From: Dendrobium chrysotoxum
Lineage: Eukaryota > Streptophyta > Magnoliopsida > Asparagales > Orchidaceae
Length of the DNA: 64,000 nt
Direction: 5' to 3'
Assembly (NCBI GenBank): GCA_019925795.1
Contig: CM034314.1
Coordinates: forward strand, 81,154,780-81,218,779
Both the position numbers and the translations under genes were made by a program. Under the pieces are notes generated by a model, which saw nothing but the letters and a program-made list of their open reading frames with translations, searched no databases and had not been told where the DNA came from. Of the stretch, positions 51,201 to 61,400 are shown piece by piece; position 1 is the stretch's first letter; each line of letters opens with the position of its first letter.

Positions 51201-54200
51201 GAAAAAATTAGGCCTCATGCTGTTTTAAGGAAAAAATTTCCCCAAAATTAAGAAGTTACTTGTAGCAGCACACTCAAAGAAATCAAGCATTCAACTTGCA
51301 CTCGCATAATTGAAAACTAAAAAGCAGATTTTACTGGGCCTAAATTACATGCTTCAAAATTTATTTATAACTTCCTCATCCAGGCTAGTAGATATGATTG
51401 GTGTAAGATTATTAGCTCAATTCAAATTCAAATTTGAAATCTCCTGAAAATCTATTTACAACTTCATAATCCCAATTGTAATTTGAAACCTCCTGAAAAT
51501 CTTATCCACAGCTGAATACACAGCCCGAAAAGCTTAATCCCATCAGTTAACATCTACAATTTTAAACACCAAATATGCGGCAACAGAAGCGGCAAGATGC
51601 ACCCAGCAACTACACGTGTTATAGGACTGACAGCAGGAACATCCACTAGAAACCAACTAAAAAATTAGCAGCAGTAAATGAATGGTTCCAAAGACAATTA
51701 CCGTGGATAAATTCCACAGCAACCACCGCATAAGCTTCCAATAGAAATGCCACTTACAAATCCTATTACGCCAACTTGTTTAAATAAAAAAGGCAACTCC
51801 CTATCCATACCAACCGACCAAACCGCTACAGCAACCCTAACCTTTTATAGGAGTTAATGTAAACCATGCCAAACTATATGAACAAACTGAAAGCTAGGAA
51901 TCAAAAGAAATCTCTATCTTGGTCATCATTGCTGAAATGTTATTAATTATAAAAATAACAGAGAAAAAAATTCAATTACTATAAAAATAAATAAACTATA
52001 CATAGATTATTGCTTGATGTTCTGCAAACGACGAGAATAAACACAAAATTTTCCATAACAAACCTCCTCTAACTATTACATAGCATGAGATAATTTAGTA
52101 AAATGTGAGAGCAATGCGACCAATAAGAAACAACAACGGGTCAAGTTTGGTATCTAATCTACTATTGTTAGAAATTAAAGGATCTTTTATTCATAAAATC
52201 ACTTCCCAATAACCAAACTATAACCCAAACTTCATCAACTTTATATGAGTTTCTTCTTCTTGATTTTTGTTATTATTTTCTTTTTTTTTTCTTTTTTTCT
52301 TCAAAAACATCTAAATTTTACATAAGAAGGATGGGCCTCAGGCAATGGTTAGTTGCTTCCATTGTGCTTCCATTGTGAACTGGATAGAGGTCACACATTC
52401 AAGTCCCAGAAATAGATCTTTTAAAAAGCAAGAGCAAGATTGTATACATCAATCAATCTTCAAATCATATATTGTCAAAAACTTCATGCACTACCTACAT
52501 CATTTGTTTTTTTTTTCTTTCCCAAATTTAATTTTTGAATCACCATAAAAACACATTAGAAGTCATTATCACATATGTACATTGAAACAGTGGTCGAATT
52601 TAATCCAACATATAGTATAACAATGTGAAAATATTTATAACAATTTAAATGATATACCAAATTTTCAAGGAAATAGTTATTTTTCAATTGAATTTTCAAA
52701 TAGAAAAAACAATAAACAAATAAAAAGAGATTAGAAAACAAGGTAAACATGTTGGCCCTAAACATGACTCTCCAATATCATTGGAATATAATATACTTCC
52801 AAGAGAGATCTTACTTTGGAAATAAGACATTACTTAATAAGCCCCTGCACATATAAGCTGATAGGGGATATCCAAGCTAGGGGCATGCCATAAGTTATCC
52901 ATCTATTTTCCGAAAATTTATTTTCATATTTTTTTTTCTAATCCAATTTGAGTAATATAAGCACTAATTAAATGGTGATACCCTCATAATATTGAATAAT
53001 AGAAATCAACCTATCATTAAAACTATTCTCCTTAATAATTTTGTTTTTCAACTCTCAAATTCACTACCATCCACAATGGATTCCAATTGTTTATATATCC
53101 AACAAAATAACCTGCAATCTCAATGTTTTTGGATTTTTTTCCTTTCCATTTAGTTTTTCGTAAACATGTGGTATGTAGAATCTAATTATTGTGTCCACTA
53201 GTTTCTGACCTTTCAATTAAAAATCTTATAACTTCATATGACGAATCTAATTTTTATTTGACATTGCTAACCTTTGCTTATTTTCACCATAATTAACTTA
53301 ACATGTAGTACAACATTTGTGGGTATTGCCCTAGCAAACTCATCGTCCATTTCTCGTTACAACAAATTATGACATGGCACATTAATTAAGGGTGATGTAC
53401 TAGCGAAGCTATTACCCACTTCTCATCACAACTAGATTACGCTGTGGCACATTGCTTGTAAGAATCTCCCCAGCATTAATAATCATCAAATTAGGATTTT
53501 GGCATAGGTTTTACAATTCGTTGCAAGCCTGATATCAACTATCAACATTTCTTATACGTATTAAGTACCGATAATGATAGATTTATAATACGGGAAAATC
53601 TTTAAAAGGTGAAATGAGTTTCACCCATCAACCTGCTGGAGTAATACCAGCCTTTGTCACTGTTATTATAGAACTTCGGATAGAAAATGTAAACATTTGA
53701 ATAATAGGCAAATAAAGAAGAGAAAATATAATACCAGCCTTTTCTAATTACTATTGTTTTAGTATTAAGGTCTGTGTAGCAATATTTCAACCTGCTTCTT
53801 ATCTTAGAAGGTGGGATTTCTCTTGTATGTGACAATCACAGAATTGATTGACATGTTGGCGTTCTAGCACTTAAACGTAGGCAGAGAACTAAAATTCCTG
53901 CATAATTATTGTCAAAGTATATAAACCTCACTGAAAGTTATCCTTCAAATGTACTCATACTAGTCCCACTTGCACAAAAACTGTCAGGCCAGCAGAACTG
54001 ACATTCTTACCTTAGCTAAGACAAAGTTATCCTTCAAACGTATTCAAATGTACTTAGAATATTTTAATCAACCTTTGAGTCACAAGAAATCTCAAAATTA
54101 TTGAAATTATTCTACGATGAATGTAATTCAATTTTGACTATTCATATATAGCACTCATCTCAAAATAAATCCAGCAACTTTTAACATTCATCTTAACCAA

Positions 54201-55201
54201 ACTTGGGTTAGCATGTCCTGACCCAATTTTTTTATGCAAATATCATGCATCTAAGAATATAAACCTTTGCACCATTTAGAGAAAATACTTCCAAAACATT
54301 ATCTCCAAGCTCAACGAAGTGGGAAAATAGGACAGCTAGGAATTTTGTCAAAGCAAACCTTCCAAGAAATTGACAGCATACTCAATCAAGTGCGTGAACA
54401 GGGAAGTATTAGAGTCCAATATTCATGATGCTTTTTGCTACCAATAGTTCTCCAACTTCTCCAAAATAAAAGTCATAAATCATTTCTATGATTAATTAGA
54501 AGATCAATATATAAGTCAAAAATTGATTTGTACGGTGCTTTAGCTAGAATCATTCTCCTAACAAAAACTTGAGGGCATATGACAACAGTAAAACAACAAA
54601 ATCAAGCAAATATCATGAAACAGTGAACAAGAGAAGCACAAAGAACCCTACCTGGGGAATGTACTTGATCGCGGTCATGATGACTTGTATAGTGCTGAAA
54701 ATGTGACATGTCATAAAATAAAGTTAAAGAACATGGCCATTCAAGATTTCAAGTGAAACAATTGCTCAAACTGGCGATTAAATGGTATGCATTCATTCAA
54801 TTTGAAAATCAAGATTATCAAACCCAGCCGACTAATAATTATTTTGAATTTAAAGACCACCCTTTTGAAGACAAATGCTTACTTGAATACAGAAATAAGC
54901 CATAGCCAAGAAAGTTTAGGCCAGGCAACAATCAAGCAAATTAAAGCAGCAGCCCAAGCGGCCGAATTGATCAGTATGCAGCTCTTTGAGACCTTTTGAT
55001 TTCCTCGCTGTACTTGCAAAATTAGAGTCAAGATAATTCTTAAATCTTTTATACACGATGGCATAATCATGAAAGGTAAAATGTTGAAGTGGCAGAGGAA
55101 AGGACACTCACGTCATACGTTAAAACTTGCAACAATGTGAAGCCTGTCAATAAAACTGCATGTATTGAGAAAGCAACATCATTTGCTGCTACAGGAATCA
55201 T
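48261..55201 (-). CDS. Cystinosin homologue (PQ-loop lysosomal/vacuolar cystine transporter), 3' six exons
   Basis: Coding exons in transcript order are 55112-55201, 54883-55007, 54652-54694, 49631-49748, 49487-49536 and 48261-48407. All have GT/AG borders, and phases join exactly to give 190 residues plus a TGA stop. The product starts MIPVAANDVAFSIHAV, then RGNQKVSK, LSWLWLISVF, TIQVIMTAIKYIPQ, FKRKSTVGWSIGNILLDLTG, VQSIDQNTWVNFYG and FFDILFILQHYVFYP, ending in an acidic tail with APLINSP. This matches plant cystinosin (Arabidopsis At5g40670) from its middle to the end, including the second PQ-loop motif and several membrane segments. Cystinosin exports cystine with protons from the lysosome, or the vacuole in plants. 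The roughly 80 N-terminal residues must lie beyond 55201. They are not found before 64000, so the chromovirus probably sits in an upstream intron. Confidence 0.93.
50072..50905 (+). pseudogene. LINE (non-LTR) reverse transcriptase fragment in cystinosin intron
   Basis: The plus strand reads KCEKAVGPDDIPIEV, stop, KCLGD, then PDE, stop, KMSVLIPIFKNKGDAQDCAN, YRGIKLM, QFGFMPSRSTMEAI, FIDLKKAYDKVPRE and, after a frame shift near 50720, MLFADDILLVD. These are RT palm and finger motifs of a plant LINE. Both early stops are TGA where Trp is expected, consistent with deamination of methylated C. Endonuclease, RNase H and poly-A tail are absent, so it is a truncated, dead copy. It is opposite in orientation to the host gene. 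Confidence 0.9.
50911..54651. other. Remainder of the 4.9-kb cystinosin intron
   Basis: AT-rich, without recognisable exons or element ends. It has long T runs near 52280-52310 and 52505-52520. Confidence 0.5.
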
Positions 55202-55345
55202 CTGTGGCAAGGGAAATTATGCATCCAAATTAAGTAAGACAACACTAAGATGAAGGCATACCTTTGACAAGCATTTTGGAAAAATAATAGCATTCTTGTG
55301 TAAGGATCAATAAATGAGAAAAACATGATAATCAAGAGTACCCGA

Positions 55346-55416
55346 AATAAGGTTTATTTTATTCTGGGGTAAAGATGCCCCATAGGGGCTTACCCCTATG
55401 GTTAATTATATCTAAA
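55346..55416. repeat. 72-bp direct repeat, copy 1, with a perfect hairpin
   Basis: It contains CCATAGGGG-CTTA-CCCCTATGG followed by TTAATTATATCTAAA. A diverged copy lies at 55849-55919 in the same orientation. A similar hairpin followed by TTAATTA exists in the Tat LTR at 3331-3352. Confidence 0.7.
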
Positions 55417-55679
55417 CATGCTCTGATGTCAAAAGGACTGAGAAGTGTAGTTTCAGAGATAAACGCATATCCTAACAAAACCCTTGAGTAGGAAATCTGA
55501 ACATGCTCTGAAGAAATTCATTTCCAAGATCCTCAGCAGCCGCCAAAGCTACTAAGGCAATAGCACATCGACGCCACAGCCCAAATTCAGTTTATTTGGA
55601 AAAGAGAGCACCTTTCCAAATTTTACCAAGCTAATTGAATTCAACCAAAATTTCACTGGTGATGAACCACCAAAAGAAT

Positions 55680-56241
55680 GTTGGAGAAATTTTATCAGCC
55701 TCAACGGATTGCATATTTTGTGATTGAGTATGGCATAGAAAATAATATATTATCCCGAAGGATAAAAATATTATTTCGCTATGAACTCAATAATAAAATT
55801 TATAATTTTAATTTTAATAGAAATTTTCTCCTATTCAATATTTGGTTGAATAAGATTTATTTTATTTTGAAGTGCAGATGCCCCATAAGGGAAAGCCCCT
55901 ATAGTTAATGATATCTAAAGCATTTGTTACTTGAGAACATTTTTTATGAAACTAGTGGTTTATTTTTTATTAGAATCATCAAAACATTGACTAATCTTTT
56001 CCATTTTGAAATTTATGAAATTTTTGTTCAAAGATTTGATCTTTGGGAATTTCAAAGGAGGAACGATCAACTTGAAATTAGATTTGAAATTGAAGTCAAA
56101 AGAATGAAATGTAGGAGTACTTGATCTTGAGGAAACTCAGAGGTACTCAAATTACCCTATGTTGGGTTTTACCATTTAGAATCAAATTTTTATTTAAGTT
56201 GACCAATTTCATTTAGAATGTTGGGGCTTATATTCCAACAA
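55680..56241. mobile_element. Possible solo LTR with TGTTGG/CCAACA ends
   Basis: The stretch begins TGTTGGAGAAATTTTATC and ends GCTTATATTCCAACA, end words typical of Ty1/copia LTRs. It contains the second 72-bp repeat copy. No target duplication was found (AAGAA against ATACA), so the limits or the nature of the element are uncertain. Confidence 0.35.
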
Positions 56242-56259
56242 TACATGTTGAAGGAAATG

Positions 56260-58115
56260 TGATGAGGACATCTCTACATGGAAAGTGTATCGAAGGCGTG
56301 GCTGTCGATCTACGGCCACGATCGAGTCTTTATATTTTTGAGTCTTGTTGGGTCTTTGTTTCTTTCATTAGTTATATGTTTAGTTCCTATGTGTTATTTC
56401 CCTATTCTACCCTTATACTTGTTTGTAAGCCCGGAGGGCATCGTCGTCTTTATGTTGTGTCTTTATGTGAGGCTATTTAAAGCCCCTCTATGTATTTTTT
56501 TGGTTAATGAATGATTATTAGAAAATTTCCTACACTCTTGTCTTGAGATTAAGAGTTGAGAGCTAGTGGAGAGGTTCCCTAAGAGAGGGAGAAGGATGCA
56601 TCACCCACCAACCTAGACGTGTCGGGTTCGTGGTTCTAATTCTTTGTGCTCTTCCTCCTTCCCAAGCCACCACCACCTTACTCCATCCCCTTTCCCTCCC
56701 CCTAAGCCGCCGGCCCACCCTTCAAAACAGCCCCCACCACCCCTTGCAACCCCACGGCCTACCACCCAACCTCCCACCCGACGACCCCCCCACCGTCCAC
56801 CCAAGCCGCCGCCCCCTTACCGCCCCTCCCCTCCCCATTGTTTTGTTTCCTAATATAGATTGATCATATTTGGAATTAGATTTTGAATTCAAATTCAAGA
56901 ATTCAAAATTCAAAATCTTTCCTAATATATGAAATCTATTTTTGGAAAGATTTGAGATCTCATTCAAATTAAATTCTAATTGAAAGGGATTTAATTATAT
57001 CTTTCCTAATCCTTGGATCCCAATTTAGAAATTCCAATCAATCACCACAAACCCCTCCCCTCCCCTTTAATGTCGCCGGCCCCTTGCTCATGCCGCCCCC
57101 CCCCCCCCCGCCTTCTCCCCTTCTCTCTCCCCAATCTTCCTCCAATCAATACCTTATATTTCCTTTTCTAATCCCCACCAAATTTCAAAATCTGAAATAA
57201 TTTCAGGTTTAGGAATTTTACACTCTTCTAACCCTAACCCTAACCCTAACTTCACAAACAACCTTTCCACCCTAACCATACCTTGGCCACCCACTTCTCC
57301 TAACCCTCTCTACTTGATTTTCAAAGGGAAAGCCCTCATCCTTTGGAAGGAACCTTCAAGGACAGCAATACTACATCGACTTCACCACCTTTACTCCTTA
57401 GGAAGCATGAATGGAGGCCCGCCCATGGGATTCGGGCTTAGTGCTTGACGATCAAGACAATATCGACGTACTTCGTTCCCCCTTCTTCGACGTAGGATTT
57501 GGCTACGAGACTACCATTGAAGAGTACTTGGAGAGGATCCACATTACATTGGTTGATACTCTCGACGATCAAAGGGTCAAAGGAAAGTGGATTACCGTTG
57601 GTCGATTCACACCCGCCATTCCTCCGACTACCTCGCTTTTCTCCTTCAAAAGCTACTTCAATCGTCTTCTACACATCATTACCGGTACCCTTGGCAATTC
57701 GAAGGAGTTCATCCGGCGACGATTCCTCTCTAAGTAAGGGTTGACTTTTCTTCCCTTTTCAATTCTCTATTCGTTTTCCTAACCTTGTAGGTAGTGACAG
57801 AAGCGCAAGGAATCGCCCCACTTAAATCTTGCTAAAGCCTAGTAAACGTAGGGGAAGAGTTATTGATTCTCTATGTTACTAATCTCATTGTTAGAGTAGG
57901 GATTTTGAATGAACTCTTATCATTACGTATGTTATTGAATTTCCAGTTTATTTTGTTTGTCCTAGTGCTTGGCTAGTGATTTGGCCTAAACATAGGCATC
58001 CGTCTCTAGTTTTATTTTATCGTTCTAACGGCTAATGATGGAATCCTTAATGCTCTAGAACAAGAAATCGTGCAATACTCCATTCCATTCATTTTAAGCA
58101 CATAATACTACATCA
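56260..58115 (+). repeat. Chromovirus 5' LTR
   Basis: The proposed start is TGATGAGGACATC and the end is CTACATCA, two bases before the primer site. The 5' limit is uncertain by some tens of bases because the matching part of the 3' LTR is missing. It includes a TATA box, a pyrimidine-rich stretch at 56640-57140 with a C run near 57096-57110, and a 108-codon frame at 57411-57737 with no recognised homology. Confidence 0.8.
56474..56481 (+). promoter_or_regulatory. TATA box of the chromovirus LTR
   Basis: TATTTAAA sits about 215 bp inside the LTR and is followed by AGCCCCTC, a common plant LTR core promoter layout. It is retained at 62887-62894 in the 3' LTR. Confidence 0.65.
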
Positions 58116-58117
58116 TC

Positions 58118-58129
58118 TGGTATCAGAGC
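58118..58129 (+). other. Primer binding site for initiator tRNA-Met
   Basis: TGGTATCAGAGC is the canonical plant tRNA-iMet complement, two bases after the proposed LTR end. Confidence 0.95.
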
Positions 58130-58478
58130 ATGGTTTGCTCTAGTTTTGCATGCTAGACATCTTCCTAGGAGTTGTTCTAACTAGTTTTAAAAAATTGTTG
58201 CATGCATATGGTCATTTAAAATAATTTATTTACATTTTATGTTTGCTGTCCACTGCATTCCTGCATGCATTTAGTGGTTGTTAAGCTTGTTTATCAAGTG
58301 GTCAAGTGCTGTCCTTAACCTAGCCACCTCACTAGTTGTCTAGGTTGCTTAACTCCTCTTAGTAGTTTGCTGTCCAAGTAAAGTCTGCACCATCTAGTGA
58401 CATTTTAGGAAGTTTTTCTTCCCAAATAGGTGCTGCCCTCTATCCCAACTCACCCTAAGTGTCACCTAGTGTCTTGGT
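58130..58478 (+). other. Chromovirus 5' leader
   Basis: These 349 bp lie between primer site and gag ATG and hold no frame of note. Confidence 0.8.
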
Positions 58479-61400
58479 ATGGATCCTGAACAACTTGGAA
58501 GGACTTTAGACTTGTTGGTAGGGCAAATGAATAACATTAGCCAGCAGCTCAAAGAAAATCAAGCTGACCTAGCCGAACTTCGTAGGGACACCACTGAACG
58601 ATTTGATACACTTGAGCGTACACGAGAGCACCCTATTCCCTACACCCCTTCTAGACCACCGTCCATGTATGGGGATGACACCTACCCTGATGAGCGGCAA
58701 CATCGTGCCAATCATCGCACTCCACACTATGGACATGACCCCCGTCATGATCCTGATATACCACTTATGAAGAATATTAAAGTTGATGCTCCTACCTTTG
58801 ATGGCACCCTCGATCCCCAGCTCTTCCTGGACTGGGTCAAAGGTATGGACAGTTTCTTCAAGTGGTATAATATTTCCGAGGCAAGAAATGTTAGTTTTGC
58901 GGAAATGAAACTCACTGGTAGGGCAAGCCAATTCTGGTCAAACTTAGAGAGTCTTAGAGAGGCTAGGAACGATTACCCCATTAATGATTGGCCATCTATG
59001 AAACGTGAACTTAAGCAGAAGTACTTGCCTCCCTCGTACTTCCCTAGGTTATTGGATAGATGGAATAGGCTAACCCAAGGAAATAAACCAGTCAAAGAGT
59101 ACATCGCCTCCTTCGATGATTACTTAATTCGATGCAAAGGGGAGACCTCTACCACCCCCGCGCAGATTTTGTCTATGTTTCGTACCGGGTTGCGAGAGGA
59201 TCTTCGCAACGAGTTATTTGCCCGGAACGTCACTACCCTGGAAAACGCCTACAGTTTAGTGTTAGATTTAGAGGAGACCCGCTCCCAGCACCCGAACCGT
59301 TCACATGACTCTAGACCCTCCTACAGACCTTCCGGTAGTGCCACTCCTCACTCTACCACTGCACGACCCACTCCTGGGAACGTGACCCGACCACCTACGG
59401 GTCACCCAAACCCCCGACCTGATTTTAGAAACAAACCTCCCACTCCGGATACCCCTCGGTCCAATCCCGGGACCAAGTGCTTTCGATGTCAGGGGTATGG
59501 GCATATCGCTTCTCAGTGCTCCAGTCCCTACAAAGTCTCTATCATTGAGGAAATTACTGAGGAGGATTTTGAGCCCGAGGTTAATCAGGTCCATCAAGTA
59601 GAGGAAGAAGGTGACTTCTTCGAGGAGGACAATGACACCGCCGCCCTTCACTGCCTACAGAAGTTGGACACATCTCCCATCTGTGTGGTGAGATGTGCAC
59701 TGTCACATCCCGTTACCTCCGATGACTGGCGTATGACTTCTATTTTTCATACCTACACCAAAATCAAAGATAAAAACTGTAAAGTCATCGTAGATAGTGG
59801 CAGTTGCATCAATGCTGTCTCCTCCAGCATGGTGTCCAAATTAAATCTTTCTGCTGTTCCTCACCCCAATCCGTATAAGATAGCTTGGGTCAACTCCACT
59901 GCCTTGGAGGTGAAAGAACGAAGTCTCGTACCTATCTCCTTTGCCACTTATAAGGAGAATGTGTGGTGCGATGTTCTAATTATGGATGTGGGACAGATTC
60001 TGTTAGGGCGACCTTGGATTTTTGATAATGATGTCCACATCTATGGGCGTTCAAACACCTGCGTGTTTGAACATGCAGGTAAAAAGATTAAGATGTTACC
60101 ATCGCAGCCCCGGGTCAAGGAAGAACCCAAACCCCACCCCCTCAAGTCCAAGAAAGGACTAAACTTAGTCACCGCTAAAGTTCTGAACTCTGAAATTACC
60201 CGAGGCGCACCTCTGTACGCATTAGTAGGTCGTGAGATTCCCACCGAATCTGATGACCCTATTCCTCAAGAAGTCCAACCTATTTTAGGGCAGTTTGCTG
60301 ATGTCTTCCCTGAAGATCTCCCGGATCAATTACCTCCCCTTAGAGACATTCAGCACGTAATAGACTTAGTCCCTAGAGCCTCCCTCCCTAACCTGCCACA
60401 CTATCGCATGAACCCCACGGAGCATGCCGAACTTAAGAAGCAGGTCGATGAGTTACTGCAGCGAGATTTCATTAAGGAGAGTCTTAGCCCCTGCGCGGTG
60501 CCCGCCCTTCTTACTCCCAAAAAGGACGGATCTTGGAGAATGTGTGTTGATAGCCGTGCTATCAACAAAATCACCGTCAAATATCGTTTCCCTATTCCTA
60601 GATTAGATGATATGCTAGATATGATGACGGGTGCCACTCTCTTCTCCAAAATTGATCTCAAGAGTGGATACCACCAGATCCGGATCCGACCCGGTGATGA
60701 GTGGAAGACTGCTTTCAAGACCAAGGATGGTCTATACGAGTGGTTGGTCATGCCTTTCGGGTTGAGTAATGCCCCGAGCACTTTTATGAGAATCATGACC
60801 CAGGTGTTACGCCCTTTTATGGGTAAGTTTGTCGTTGTCTACTTCGACGATATTCTTATCTATAGCCATTCTGTTGAACAATACCTGGACAACCTACAAC
60901 AAGTCTGTTCGGTCTTAAGGAAAGAACAATTGTACGCGAATCCTAAGAAGTGTACGTTCCTTGTCGATCGAGTCATCTTTTTAGGTTTTATCGTGTCAGC
61001 TCAAGGGGTTTCTGCTGACCCTGAAAAAGTGAAAGCCATCATTGAATGGCCTCTCCCTCAGAACATCCGGGAAGTCCGTAGCTTCCACGGATTGGCCACC
61101 TTCTATAGGAGATTTATCCGAAATTTCAGCACTATCGTATCTCCTATCACTGACTGTCTTAAGAAGGGTGATTTTCACTGGACCCCGGCCGCCACCCGAG
61201 CTTTCGATGAGATTAAGAAGAAAATGGTGGAAGCCCCAGTGATAAGACTTCCTGATTTCTCCAAGATCTTCGAAGTGACATGCGACGCTTCGGGAGTCGG
61301 AATTGGAGGAGTCCTATCCCAGGAAGGTCACCCAGTAGCTTACTTTAGCGAGAAGCTGAATGACATTATGCAGCGATATTCTACTTACGACAAAGAGTTC

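Noticed and set aside
56630..56863. Pro-rich frame in the chromovirus LTR (and its copy at 63043-63276)
   Set aside because: A C-rich low-complexity LTR segment open in several frames on both strands.
57228..57250. Interstitial telomere or chromosome end
   Set aside because: Fewer than four units, of TTAGGG type and not TTTAGGG, and duplicated as part of an LTR.
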